From JBBQNJ01 sp038329845 (GTDB lineage: Bacteria; Planctomycetota; Phycisphaerae; Tepidisphaerales; Tepidisphaeraceae), in the NCBI GenBank assembly GCA_038329845.1, contig JBBQNJ010000006.1, positions 1 through 64,000 of the forward strand: a stretch of DNA of 64,000 bases. Reading direction: 5' to 3'. Positions 35,714 to 45,216 of this stretch are shown piece after piece. Each line of letters starts with the position of its first letter. Position 1 is the stretch's first letter. The position numbers and the translations under genes were made by a program. Below the pieces are notes generated by a model. The model was given only the letters and a program-made list of their open reading frames with translations. It had not been told where the DNA came from and ran no database searches.

Positions 35714-36493
35714 ATGGAACAGTTATCTTATGCCACCCGTACAATGCTGCTCGCTGCCACCGCGTTATGCGGAGGCGGTGTCGTCGCCCAGGGAGCGCCG
35801 ATGATCCTGCCGACAACGCTGGCTGCCGACAGCATGACGCGCAGCGGAACTCAAGGCCCATACAACTATGGAGGCAATAAGACGCTCTATGGGGTGGCAC
35901 CGAGCCAACTGGTGTGGTTGCGATTCACCTTGCCCTCCTATAACTCGACTTTGCTGAGCGATGCCACCCTCACGCTGTATGCGGCAAACGACACCATTTC
36001 GAATGTCACCCTCGAATTCTTCGCCCTCAACGACGACACTGCCGGCACGACAGAAGCCTGGATCGAAGGGACTTACACCGGCGCGACCACAGCCGGCGGC
36101 GATACCAGTGACGACAACTGGCTCACGCACAACAACCAGCCGGGCGGCTACCTCAGCGAAGGTAGCGGCACCAATAAGGTCACGAAATTGGGGACCAAGG
36201 TCGTCTCCTCTTCGGCCAAGAACACACCCTATACTTTCGCTAACACCGACAGCAGCAGTAATGCGTTGGTCAACTTCCTCAAGGCGGACAGCAACAGTTC
36301 GGTCACGTTTATGGTACGGGCCACCGGCACGACGGCCATAGCAGTTTACGCGAGGGAAGATACCAGCAATCTCTGGCAGACCACGATTCCCACTGGTGAA
36401 TCAACTCTCGCTCTCACCATCGTCCCGGAACCCACCTCCCTGTCCCTGCTGGGTCTTGTCGGAATGGCGTTGCTGCGTCGGCGTCGGCATTAA
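35714..36493 (+). CDS. PEP-CTERM anchored surface protein with DNRLRE/CBM96-like domain
   Basis: The 259-residue exported protein has a signal peptide (about 1-30, AATALCGGGVVAQGA) and a body that resembles the DNRLRE / CBM96-type carbohydrate-binding fold ('GPYNYGGNKTLYGVAPSQLV', 'WLRFTLPSYNSTLLSDATLT', 'LYAANDTISNVTLEFFALND'). The C-terminus is a PEP-CTERM sorting signal: VPEPTSLSLLGLVGMALL followed by RRRRH. PEP-CTERM proteins are processed by exosortase and linked to exopolysaccharide. A strong GGAGG ribosome site fixes the ATG. It follows the regulator by 23 bases. Confidence 0.87.
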   Translation: MEQLSYATRTMLLAATALCGGGVVAQGAPMILPTTLAADSMTRSGTQGPYNYGGNKTLYGVAPSQLVWLRFTLPSYNSTLLSDATLTLYAANDTISNVTLEFFALNDDTAGTTEAWIEGTYTGATTAGGDTSDDNWLTHNNQPGGYLSEGSGTNKVTKLGTKVVSSSAKNTPYTFANTDSSSNALVNFLKADSNSSVTFMVRATGTTAIAVYAREDTSNLWQTTIPTGESTLALTIVPEPTSLSLLGLVGMALLRRRRH

Positions 36494-36541
36494 AGCCCGT
36501 GAAGTGTCGGGGCTTGATCGACTTGATTTCGGAGATACGTG

Positions 36542-37264
36542 ATGACCTTCATGACCGCTTGCCGGCGCGGATTTACCCTTATCGAACTCCTTGTCGTCAT
36601 TGCGCTTATCGCCCTGTTGATCTCGCTCCTGTTGCCTGCCCTGAACAAGGCCCGGCAGGCGGCGCTCGAGGTGCAGTGCGCCGGTAACCTGCGCCAGATT
36701 GGAATGGCGATGCACGCTTACGCCGTCAACAACCGGGGGTTTTTGCCCTTGGAATACGATGCGTCCAACAGCTGGAATCGCAAGATCGGGGAGTTCCTCA
36801 ACTCCACCAATGCAATCTTCAAATGCCCGGTCGTCTGGGAGCCGCACCAGGTGGATGGATCGGCCACTTCGTTCAGCAAGAGCAACTACGGCGCGAACAC
36901 CTACCTAGTGCAAGGTCCGGGAATGAGCGGCGCCACGTCGTACAGCGTCCCGACCTCCCGAATGCAGGCCGCTAGCGAAACGATGATGGCCATCGGCGGC
37001 GCCGCCGGCTACTCACGAATCGCCACCAGCCAGAATGTCAATCCGAACAATCCGCTGGACCTGAGCGGCGGAATCGGGCGTAAGCGAAGGTTCCTCTGGC
37101 CTCACCGGTTCCGAGGCGTGGACGCATCGGGCAAACTGATCGGTGGGTACGCCAACGTGCTGTATGCCGATGGGCACGTGCTAATTCGAGAGGCCTATGA
37201 CATTCCCAGCAACCAGTCCACGAAGATGTACGTCACGTTTTGGGATCCCTCCATTCGTCCGTAA
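36542..37264 (+). CDS. Prepilin-type N-terminal cleavage/methylation protein (DUF1559-like)
   Basis: The 240-residue protein starts with a basic leader and the type IV prepilin signature RRGFTLIELLVVIALIALLI, cleaved after Gly and N-methylated on Phe in the family. The body ends with 'GGYANVLYADGHVLI', a hallmark of the H-X9-DG planctomycete/verrucomicrobial pseudopilin-like group. It may build short surface fibres or a type II secretion-like pseudopilus. The ATG at 36542 follows GGAG; a GTG directly before is less likely. It lies in the sugar island after the PEP-CTERM gene. Confidence 0.88.
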   Translation: MTFMTACRRGFTLIELLVVIALIALLISLLLPALNKARQAALEVQCAGNLRQIGMAMHAYAVNNRGFLPLEYDASNSWNRKIGEFLNSTNAIFKCPVVWEPHQVDGSATSFSKSNYGANTYLVQGPGMSGATSYSVPTSRMQAASETMMAIGGAAGYSRIATSQNVNPNNPLDLSGGIGRKRRFLWPHRFRGVDASGKLIGGYANVLYADGHVLIREAYDIPSNQSTKMYVTFWDPSIRP

Positions 37265-37395
37265 GGCGGCGCACTGGTGCTGATTATGTTGGCCGACGAG
37301 GGGCGGGCGTAATCGACGCGGACAGACGCAGCAGAATTAACACGCCGCTCACCTTGTCCGTCGGGTGACACGGACGCATTCTCGAGAGATTTAAC

Positions 37396-38727
37396 ATGAG
37401 ACTTATCATGCCTTTGCGCACGCTCCTCGGTTCTATTCTTCTGGCGACAGTCCTCGGCGTTGCATTGCAGGCGAACGCTGAGTCGATCCCTGCGAAGAGT
37501 TTACTCCAGCCGCTGCTCGAGGCTCCGCTGCACGCCAAGCTGGATCACAGCCCCGCTCCATGGTCATCCCCGATCCTGCTGGTAGACGGCGACATCTACG
37601 TCGGCTGGGTTTCGCCTGAAAAGGATGTAAAGGTCGCGAAGATCAGGGGGGACGGCGGGGTGCAAGAGGCCACCGTGTTCAATCTCGGTTCGACCTCACA
37701 CGACAAGGGCACGCCCTCGCTGGGGATGGACCGCAACGGGTATCTTCACCTGGCGGCGGGCATGCACAACGGCGGGTGGGAGTACTACGTCAGCAAGGCT
37801 CCTTGCGACATCAGCGGGTTTGAGAAGCACGGGTGGGATTCCACTGCCAAGATCCCCGGCGACCGGATCTCCTATCCGCAATTTTTCAAGGATCGCCAGG
37901 GCACGCTGTTCGTGACGTACCGCACCCGCGCCCACACCAAAGGAACTCTGCCGGGATGGACCGGAGCCGCGATGGCGAGGTACGACGCCGAAAGCCGAAC
38001 CTGGTCCAGTCTGGGCAAGAAGTCCGCACGAGAGGACGCCTTCACGCCCGTGCTGGCGTTGAACCAGACCGGCAGGCCTGAGTTGAACCCCTCTCCCGAC
38101 AAGCCCGCATGGTATCAGGCGTATCGTTCCGACGTCTTCGTCGATGATCAGAACCGCTTGCACTACATCTACGTCGCCTTTGGCGAAAATGCATCTCCGG
38201 AAGGAAGAAACCTCGCATCCGGCGCCACGCATGTTCTGTATGCCGTCTCGGAAGACCAAGGCCAGACCTGGAAGCGGGCCGACGGTTCATCGATCAAGAA
38301 CATGCCGATGATGCCGGAGGATTTCGACCGGGCTGTCGTCGCTCAGCCGGGCGATCTGCTGACCGACGCGTCGGTGGCCGTCACCGCCGACGGCAATCCC
38401 ATGATTGCGTTCCGCCGGGCGAACAGTGGTTACTTCGCCCGCTGGGACGGGAAGGCGTGGGGTGTTTCCTCGGCGCCTGACGCCAATATCCAGCTCTGGA
38501 CCGACGGACAGGGTCGTATGCTGCGCTTCGGCGCCGAAGCGATGGGGTTGTCGACGGACGGCGGGACGACTTGGAAGCCGCTGCCCATCGGGCAGGCAGC
38601 CGTTGCGCACGTCTCGATCGGCGCGGACGGCCTGAGGGAGGCGCAGACCATCGCGCTCCGGGCCGTGGTTAAGGACGCCGCAGGCCCTCGGATGCACGTA
38701 TATCGCATCTCGATGCCCGCGAACTGA
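37396..38727 (+). CDS. Secreted BNR-repeat protein (BNR_4-like; possible polysaccharide lyase/sialidase-fold)
   Basis: The 443-residue exported protein has a signal peptide (PLRTLLGSILLATVLGVALQ, cleavage near ANA). The rest is a beta-propeller of the BNR_4 type: 'SHDKGTPSLGMDRNGYLHLA', 'AGMHNGGWEYYVSKAP', 'YPQFFKDRQGTLFVTYRTR' and 'SEDQGQTWKRADGSS'. Proteins of this family include ulvan-lyase-like and other glycan-active enzymes. A catalytic His-Arg-Tyr set is plausible but I cannot assign residues. The next gene encodes a giant GH2-like protein, so both probably work on the same polysaccharide. Confidence 0.8.
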   Translation: MRLIMPLRTLLGSILLATVLGVALQANAESIPAKSLLQPLLEAPLHAKLDHSPAPWSSPILLVDGDIYVGWVSPEKDVKVAKIRGDGGVQEATVFNLGSTSHDKGTPSLGMDRNGYLHLAAGMHNGGWEYYVSKAPCDISGFEKHGWDSTAKIPGDRISYPQFFKDRQGTLFVTYRTRAHTKGTLPGWTGAAMARYDAESRTWSSLGKKSAREDAFTPVLALNQTGRPELNPSPDKPAWYQAYRSDVFVDDQNRLHYIYVAFGENASPEGRNLASGATHVLYAVSEDQGQTWKRADGSSIKNMPMMPEDFDRAVVAQPGDLLTDASVAVTADGNPMIAFRRANSGYFARWDGKAWGVSSAPDANIQLWTDGQGRMLRFGAEAMGLSTDGGTTWKPLPIGQAAVAHVSIGADGLREAQTIALRAVVKDAAGPRMHVYRISMPAN

Positions 38728-38833
38728 GATGAGATGCAACGATGTCTGAAGGTCGTCACGGCACGCGCGGACTGATCAAAACTGGATGACCAGAAGGCCA
38801 ATGGCAAGTATTTATGGAAGTGTGGGTGTTGCA

Positions 38834-41800
38834 ATGGCATTGAGAATCTTAGCAAGCCTGTTTGCGTGTCTCACCGTCATCCTATTACCAATCTTCAGCG
38901 CGCGTGCTGACGTATCCGCCGCCGGGGCGCCGGTGGAAAATCTCTCCTCCCAGAGACAGCGAATCTGTCTGAATGGCGTATGGCGCTTCATGCCCGCCAT
39001 GGCGGAATCGGCTGCGCAGCCGCGTCCAGAGGACTGGGGGGCGATCCGCGTGCCGGGGTCATGGAAAGCGCAGGGTTGGCCGCGATCGTCGAACGGCCTG
39101 GTCGAGATCCGCCCGGCAACGGGAACGTGGGCGGGGTTCACCGGTGCCCGCGACGAGCAAACCACGCGCGCCTGGTATGAGCGAACCCTTGATATCCCTG
39201 CCGATTGGACGGGCAAGGAAGTGTTGCTGGATTTGGAGCGCGTGGGGACGGATGCCGAGGTGTTTGTGGACGGCAAGTCCGCTGGACGCGTTCAATGGCC
39301 CGGCGGCGAACTTCCGATCACGGCGTTCGTCGCGCCGGGGCGGTCGGCCGTGTTGCGGTTGCTTGTGGTTGCCACCGCCGAAGCGGGTGATGCCGAGCGG
39401 TACATGGATGCCCATTCTGTCATCAAGGAGGCGGCCACGGTGTCCTATCCCGGGATTCCGGGAAATGTGTTTCTCAGTTCCCGTCCGCGCGGTCCGCACA
39501 TCGACAACGTCCGCATTTTCACCTCCACCCGCCGCAGTACCCTGACCGTGGAGGTGGCCCTGAACAATGTCACCACCGAGGGCCAGGCCAGCCTACAGGC
39601 CGTCGCGCGCCACGCAGGCACGGTCGAAAAGGAGTTCGCGAACCAGCAGGTCCGTCTGGTCGCCACGCCGCATCAGACCATCACGGTGGAATGGCCTTGG
39701 CCGGACGCCCAACGGTGGGATATTCACCAGCCTTTTCTGTACGATCTTTCAGTTGCCGTGTCGAGTGACGGCATCACCGATGAAGTGACCGAGCGAATGG
39801 GCTTTCGGGAGTTCTGGGTGGAGGGCAGGAACTTCTTCATGAACGGCACGCTCCTCAGGCTTCGCCCCATGCTTGTTTCAGTGGGGCCGGAGCGCACGAC
39901 CGAAACCTATCGCGGGTTTCTCGTCGGCCTGAAAGCGGCGGGGATGAATCTGGCTTACCACTGGCCGGGGGATCCACTGGAGCGTGGCACGCAGGGCATC
40001 GATCCCCTGCTATTCTCGCTTGCCGATGAGATGGGGGTGCTGACCAACGCCGTTGCGCCACTCCTGCACAAGCGGATCGGAACCGACGGCAAGCAGTGGG
40101 GCTCTGGCGGCAAGGAGGCCTTTGCGGCCGAGTTGGCGGGCGCCATTCCTGCCGTGGGGAACCATCCCGCAATCGTCCTCTGGACCACGACGGGCAACTT
40201 CTTTTCCCACACCCAGGATCAAAACCCGCTTGTCATCGGGATGCGCGGATGGTCCGACAACGACGGCCGGTGGAAACAGCGTGCCAAGCCTGGCCAGGAG
40301 GCAATAGCACTTCTCAAAAATGCTGATCCGACCCGTGTGGTCATGACACACAATGGCAGTTACGTCGGTGAGGTTTTTTCGGTCAACACCTATCTGGACC
40401 TCATCCCCCTGCAGGAACGCGAGCAGTGGTTGAGCGCCTGGGCCGAACAGGGGCAGATGCCCTTCATAGCCGTTGAATTCGGCACCCCGATGGACCTCAC
40501 CTTTCGGCGGGGCCGAAACGGGCACAACATGGCTGATCGCAGTGAACCGCTCATGACCGAATACTGCGCCGCCTATCTCGGGACGCAAGCATACCGCGAG
40601 GAATCCCAGGCGTACCGCCAGGCGGTGGCGAAGGCTCACAAGAGCGCCGACACCTACGCATTTCGATCACCCGATTTCCTGGCCGAACCCGCCTATCAGG
40701 CTTTGCAGACATTGTTCATCCAGAATACCTGGAGGAGTTGGCGGGCTTGCGGTGTTTCCGGCGGGATGCTTCCTTGGGGCTCGGGATATCTTCAGTCGCG
40801 GGACGATGGGGCCATGGTGGATGCCCCGCCGTTCCAGCCGGGGCGACTCGGGGCCTATTTTCCGAAAATTCCCCTCGCCTGGACCCACTATCTGAGGCCC
40901 GAAGGCGGTGCCATTCTTCCGGCCGGCCGGGCCCTCATCGACAACAGCCAACCCACGCTTGCCTTCATCGCCGGCGAAAAGGATTTGACGGACAAGGCCC
41001 ATTCGTTCGCATCCGCGGAAAAGATTGGCAAGCGGATCGTGCTGATCAACGACCAGCGCACCGTCGCATCCTATACATTGAACTGGTCGGCGATCGTCGA
41101 TGGCCGACCCATCGCCAGCGGTGCCGACACGGGCACCCTCGAGGTGGGGGAGATTGCAGTAAAGCCGATCACCTTTGAGCTTCCCAACCTGCCCGGGCGG
41201 AAAAAACTCGACGGCGAAATCCAACTGCAAGCCACGATCGACGGCCGCTCGCTGCGCGACCGCGTTGCATTCCGTGTCTTCCCACCGGCTCAGACCTCGC
41301 CGTTGACGGTCGGTCTTCTGGATCCGGCCGGCCGGACCGCATCGTTGCTCGATGTGCTGGGCGTGGAGCACAAGACGCCTGTCGGCGATCCTTCCTCGCT
41401 GCTGGTGATCGGTCGGGAGGCGCTGTCGGCCGAGGCCGCGATTCACGACGCCGTCGCCCGGCAACTGGGCGCCGGAGGAACGGTCCTGGTCATGGCGCAG
41501 CGGCCGCAAGCCCTGCGGGCGCTCGGTTTTCGAGTGACGCCCTTCGTTTCCCGGCGGGTCTTTCCTGTGAATCAAGAGCATCCGGTCCACCAGGGACTGG
41601 ATGCCATCGACCTGGGGAACTGGCGCGGCGATTCAACCCTGCTTCTCGCCCGACCCGATTATCTCGCCAACGACGACTATCCAAAGACCCCCGCCGGCAT
41701 GCCCTACGCAGGTTGGCACTGGAGCAATCAAGGCGGCGTCGCCAGTGGCGCCTTGGAGACTCCCCATTACGGGGCATTTCGTCCGATCTTGCAGTGCGAG

Positions 41801-42619
41801 TTCGATCTGGCGTACAGCCCGCTTATCGAGCAGCGGGTGGGATCGGGCAGGATCATCTGGTGCCAACTGGACCTGGAGGACCACGCCCAGTCAGACCCCG
41901 CCGCCAACCGTCTCGCCAGGCAACTCCTGGCGTACGCCAATGCGCCGACGGGCGGCAAACAGGCCGATCGGGTGTTGCTCGACGGGGATGCCGACGATGC
42001 CGATCTGCTTCGCGAACACGATATCCGGTCGCAGCCGGCACTACCGCCATTCCAACCGGGCGATCTGCTCGTGGTCGGTCGCGGCGGGACGTGCCGGCCC
42101 GAGGATGTGACTCGCCACGCCCAAGCCGGCGGGCGGGTGCTGGTCTTGCCCAAAGGGTGGACGTCCCGAGCGGACTATGGGGTGAAGCGCAACCGCGCTG
42201 CGGCGGCGCCGCTTCTCGAATTGCCCGACTGGCCCGAATTGCAAGGCGTGAGTTTGTCCGACTTGCGCGTGCGCACGCCGGCCGAGACATGGAGACTCGC
42301 CGGTGGCTGCGAGTTGGCGGCAGACGGACTGCTGGGCAGACAAGCCCTTGGCGACGGCGTGATCCTCTTCATCCAGACCGACGCCAGCGCGCTGAATGTC
42401 TACCAGCAACCTTTCCTGCGCTATTCGCGCTGGCGCTGGACCCGCGCGCTCAGCCAAGTCCTTGCGAACATGGGAGCAATGAACCGGCAGCGCGACGCCG
42501 GGCTCATCGCTGCCTTGGACGCACACCATCCCCTTCCCGTTCCGTCTACGCTGTACCATCCGGACTACCGCAACGACTTTGACTACGGGGATGATCCCCA
42601 CCGCTACTACCGTTGGTGA
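38834..42619 (+). CDS. Very large secreted GH2-like glycoside hydrolase with atypical active site
   Basis: The 1261-residue exported protein (signal ILASLFACLTVILLPIFSAR) shows a GH2 sugar-binding domain ('QRICLNGVWRF', 'TRAWYERTLDIPADWTGKEV', 'VFVDGKSAGRVQWPGGEL'), an Ig-like domain, and a TIM barrel from about 330. The barrel keeps a nucleophile-like Glu ('PFIAVEFGTPMDL'), but the usual NE acid/base motif after HPAIVLW reads GNFF. The last 400 residues hold a GATase-like region and an end rich in 'NDFDYGDDPHRYYRW'. Starts at 38801 (AGAAGG close upstream) and 38786 are possible; 38834 begins the signal peptide. The TGA stop lies in the second dispersed repeat. Confidence 0.86.
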   Translation: MALRILASLFACLTVILLPIFSARADVSAAGAPVENLSSQRQRICLNGVWRFMPAMAESAAQPRPEDWGAIRVPGSWKAQGWPRSSNGLVEIRPATGTWAGFTGARDEQTTRAWYERTLDIPADWTGKEVLLDLERVGTDAEVFVDGKSAGRVQWPGGELPITAFVAPGRSAVLRLLVVATAEAGDAERYMDAHSVIKEAATVSYPGIPGNVFLSSRPRGPHIDNVRIFTSTRRSTLTVEVALNNVTTEGQASLQAVARHAGTVEKEFANQQVRLVATPHQTITVEWPWPDAQRWDIHQPFLYDLSVAVSSDGITDEVTERMGFREFWVEGRNFFMNGTLLRLRPMLVSVGPERTTETYRGFLVGLKAAGMNLAYHWPGDPLERGTQGIDPLLFSLADEMGVLTNAVAPLLHKRIGTDGKQWGSGGKEAFAAELAGAIPAVGNHPAIVLWTTTGNFFSHTQDQNPLVIGMRGWSDNDGRWKQRAKPGQEAIALLKNADPTRVVMTHNGSYVGEVFSVNTYLDLIPLQEREQWLSAWAEQGQMPFIAVEFGTPMDLTFRRGRNGHNMADRSEPLMTEYCAAYLGTQAYREESQAYRQAVAKAHKSADTYAFRSPDFLAEPAYQALQTLFIQNTWRSWRACGVSGGMLPWGSGYLQSRDDGAMVDAPPFQPGRLGAYFPKIPLAWTHYLRPEGGAILPAGRALIDNSQPTLAFIAGEKDLTDKAHSFASAEKIGKRIVLINDQRTVASYTLNWSAIVDGRPIASGADTGTLEVGEIAVKPITFELPNLPGRKKLDGEIQLQATIDGRSLRDRVAFRVFPPAQTSPLTVGLLDPAGRTASLLDVLGVEHKTPVGDPSSLLVIGREALSAEAAIHDAVARQLGAGGTVLVMAQRPQALRALGFRVTPFVSRRVFPVNQEHPVHQGLDAIDLGNWRGDSTLLLARPDYLANDDYPKTPAGMPYAGWHWSNQGGVASGALETPHYGAFRPILQCEFDLAYSPLIEQRVGSGRIIWCQLDLEDHAQSDPAANRLARQLLAYANAPTGGKQADRVLLDGDADDADLLREHDIRSQPALPPFQPGDLLVVGRGGTCRPEDVTRHAQAGGRVLVLPKGWTSRADYGVKRNRAAAAPLLELPDWPELQGVSLSDLRVRTPAETWRLAGGCELAADGLLGRQALGDGVILFIQTDASALNVYQQPFLRYSRWRWTRALSQVLANMGAMNRQRDAGLIAALDAHHPLPVPSTLYHPDYRNDFDYGDDPHRYYRW

Positions 42620-42813
42620 TTGGAACAGACCGGCGCGCCGCGGCTGCCGCCTTTGGCCGGGACCGGCGAAATCCCCTGCGCGACGACCTGGCCAGCATGG
42701 CCTTTATCCAACCTGCCCCGCGGCGCCCTTCCTCCCGTTCTGGTATCAAACCCTCCCCACATCGCCGTTCCCCTCGTTGCCGCAGAAAGCTGAACTCGAA
42801 GTGCGATAGGGAC
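42616..42813. repeat. Dispersed repeat, copy 2 (198 bp)
   Basis: This is the partner of 34302-34463, in the same orientation. The first 77 bases match with about two changes, then this copy has an extra 36 or so bases before the shared blocks 'CTGGTATC' and GTGCGATAGGGAC. The repeat begins directly at the GH2 stop codon (TGA 42617-42619). The 303-base gap before the thioesterase gene is otherwise empty except for a possible -10 TACAAT near 42910. Confidence 0.88.
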
Positions 42814-42922
42814 GGTTGTACTCCGTCTTTCCCGGGATTCACCGCCGCGGCACGGGAGAGACTCCGCGTCATCACGGGCGCGGCCGTGGGCTGCAAAGGC
42901 GAAATCTCATACAATCGGCATC

Positions 42923-43456
42923 ATGGCCGAGTTGCAATTGCCGCATACTCCCGGCTGCATGGTCTGCGGACGTGAGAACGAACGCGGGCTGAAGCAGACG
43001 CTATTTGTCGATGATCACAGCGGACTGGTGAGCCTGCGATTCACGCCGCCGGGGCATTTGATCGGGTATGAAGGGATCGTTCACGGCGGAGCGCTGGCGA
43101 CGCTGGCGGATGAGGCGATGGTCTGGGCCGCGACTTGGCGGGCGAGACGATTCTGTGTCTGTGGAGAGATCACGGTTCGCTATCGACGCACCGCGCCGAT
43201 CGGCGAGCCGCTGCGGTTCGTCGCGTCGGTGGTATCCTTTCGACCGCGGCTAATTCAGACGAACTGCGAGATCCATGACGCCCAGGACAACCTCATCGCC
43301 GCCGCCAGCGCCAAGTGCGTGCCTCTGGGCGATGATGAAAATCGACGCTGCATGAGGTCGCTGGTCCCCGAGCCGGCGGCCCAAGCCGCCTGGGAAAAGT
43401 TGTGCGGCGATCTGGAGAGCAACCCAGGAGATATCCATGCTGCAACGCGTCCTTGA
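42923..43456 (+). CDS. PaaI-type hotdog-fold thioesterase
   Basis: The 177-residue protein has a hotdog fold with the PaaI signature 'GIVHGGALATLADEAMVWA'. 'CGEITVRYRRTAPIGEPLRF' and a leading 'GCMVCGRENERGL' are typical of a subfamily with a short N-terminal Cys motif. It should hydrolyse an acyl-CoA or acyl-ACP thioester in the cytoplasm; the substrate is unknown. The last 20 bases overlap the next gene, an M20 peptidase, so translation of the two is linked. Confidence 0.88.
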   Translation: MAELQLPHTPGCMVCGRENERGLKQTLFVDDHSGLVSLRFTPPGHLIGYEGIVHGGALATLADEAMVWAATWRARRFCVCGEITVRYRRTAPIGEPLRFVASVVSFRPRLIQTNCEIHDAQDNLIAAASAKCVPLGDDENRRCMRSLVPEPAAQAAWEKLCGDLESNPGDIHAATRP

Positions 43457-44810
43457 ACATTTGAAATCGCACGAATCACAGTGCATCCAGGAATTATCCG
43501 AATTCCTGCGTTTTGAGAGCATCTCCGCCAGCCCCGCCCATCGATCGCAGGTGGTCGCCTGCTCTCAATGGCTCGCCGACCGCTTGCGCAGTGCCGCGGG
43601 AATGGAAGTCGAGCTGATCCCCACCGCCGGGCATCCGGTGGTGCTGGCGAAAAACACCCACCAACCCAACCGCCCCACCGTGCTATTTTACGGGCATTAC
43701 GATGTGCAGCCGCCGGACCCGCTGGACAAGTGGCTGTCGGGGCCTTTCGAGCCGACGATCCGCAACGGGGCGATCTACGCCCGCGGCGCCTCGGACGACA
43801 AGGGACAGGTGTGGGCGCATGTGCAGGCGATGAGCGCGTGGCATCGCCACGGCGGAGCGCCGGTCAACATCATCATGCTGATCGAAGGCGAGGAGGAGAT
43901 CGGCTCGGAGCAGTTGCCATCGTTCATCGCCGCAAATCGCGCGCGGCTGACCGCGGATGTGGCGGTGATCTCGGACACCAACCAGTTCGCCCGCGATTTT
44001 CCGGCCCTGACGTATGGCCTGCGCGGGCTGGTCTATTCCGAAGTCTTCTGTGCCGCGGCGGAACATGACCTGCATTCGGGTCTTTACGGCGGGGCGGTGG
44101 CGAATCCGGCGGTGGTTCTCTGCCGGCTGCTGGGCACGCTGCACGACGAGCGTGGACGGGTAAATATCCCGGGATTTTACGACGATGTGATCGAGCTGTC
44201 GCAAGCCGAGCGGGACGAATGGCGGCGCTTGCCGTTCGACGAGGCGCGGTTCGCCGAGGAGCTGGGATTGACCCGGGGACAGCTTTTCGGCGAGAGCGGC
44301 TACTCGACGCTGGAGCGCAAGTGGGCCCGGCCCACCTGCGACATCAATGGGTTGACCAGCGGCTATCAAGGCCCGGGCACCAAGACCGTCATTCCCGCCA
44401 CCGCCAGCGCCAAGGTCTCGATGCGGCTGGTTCCCAACCAGGATCCCGAGAATATCCGCGATGCCTTCGAGCGGACGCTGATTGCGCGATGCCCGCCGAG
44501 CGTCAAGCTTCTGTTTCAGCACCACGGCGGCTCCGCCGCCAGCCTCACGCCGATCGACTCCAAGGCCGTGGCGTTGGCGATGGAAGCGCTGGAAGAGGGG
44601 TTCGGCGTGCGCCCGACGTTGATGCGAGAAGGCGGAACCATCCCAGTGGTCCAGTGGATCAAACGGCAACTCGGGATCGACACCCTGCTGATCGGGTTCG
44701 GTCTTCCCGACGATCGGCTGCACTCGCCCAACGAGAAGTTCGACCTCGGCGCCCTCCACGCCGGCGCACGCACCGCCGCCGTGCTGTATGAGCGATTGCG
44801 CGAACTATGA
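43437..44810 (+). CDS. M20 family dipeptidase/deacylase
   Basis: The 457-residue metallopeptidase has all di-zinc signature sites: GHYDVQPPDP (His, Asp), 'ARGASDDKGQ' (Asp bridge), 'EGEEEIGSEQLPSF' (catalytic Glu and ligand Glu), SDTNQ (Asp) and the C-terminal HSPNEKFDL (His). The middle dimerisation domain reads 'DINGLTSGYQGPGTKTVIPA'. It is like cytosolic non-specific or carnosinase-type dipeptidases. The ATG at 43437 has AGGAG 7 bases upstream and lies inside the end of the thioesterase gene. Confidence 0.92.
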   Translation: MLQRVLEHLKSHESQCIQELSEFLRFESISASPAHRSQVVACSQWLADRLRSAAGMEVELIPTAGHPVVLAKNTHQPNRPTVLFYGHYDVQPPDPLDKWLSGPFEPTIRNGAIYARGASDDKGQVWAHVQAMSAWHRHGGAPVNIIMLIEGEEEIGSEQLPSFIAANRARLTADVAVISDTNQFARDFPALTYGLRGLVYSEVFCAAAEHDLHSGLYGGAVANPAVVLCRLLGTLHDERGRVNIPGFYDDVIELSQAERDEWRRLPFDEARFAEELGLTRGQLFGESGYSTLERKWARPTCDINGLTSGYQGPGTKTVIPATASAKVSMRLVPNQDPENIRDAFERTLIARCPPSVKLLFQHHGGSAASLTPIDSKAVALAMEALEEGFGVRPTLMREGGTIPVVQWIKRQLGIDTLLIGFGLPDDRLHSPNEKFDLGALHAGARTAAVLYERLREL

Positions 44811-45006
44811 TGCGGCCGGTGCCGATTTTCGAGCCGCCCGAGGTTGCTTATTTCCGCGCGATCCCCTCCCGGGGAGGTGCCCCCGCGAACTCCATCTGTC
44901 AGATACGGCCGCCGATCGACGCCGATGAACGCCGATCAAGACCGAGGTGATTCACCCGGCACCGATGCGATCGCCGTGCCGCGGCGAACTGTCCTGTCTG
45001 GCGCGG

Positions 45007-45216
45007 TTAAGGCTCCTCTTTGTCGTCGGGATCCGCGGGGACCTGGTATTTTCCGCCGAGCCAGCGACCGAGGTCGATGAGTTTGCAGCGGTCGCCGCAA
45101 AAGGGGAGGCTGTCGGCGGCGGAATCGTCGCTGCGCCCAACGGAGCGGCCACAGATCGGGCAGAGCATCGGCGATGGCGGGGTGTCGCCGCGAGGATGGA
45201 TCGGGTCGGAGGGCAT
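45007..45216 (-). CDS. yacG: YacG-like DNA gyrase inhibitor / zinc-ribbon protein
   Basis: The 69-residue protein carries a four-Cys zinc site in YacG form: MLCPICGRSV and 'LPFCGDRCKLIDLGRWLGGK', then an acidic tail DPDDKEEP. YacG binds GyrB and inhibits gyrase in enteric bacteria; the role here is inferred. It has a longer N-terminus (20 residues) than usual. The ATG at 45216 shares one base with the fmdB stop (TGATG), so it is coupled to it; a GTG three bases earlier is possible. Confidence 0.88.
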   Translation of the reverse strand: MPSDPIHPRGDTPPSPMLCPICGRSVGRSDDSAADSLPFCGDRCKLIDLGRWLGGKYQVPADPDDKEEP

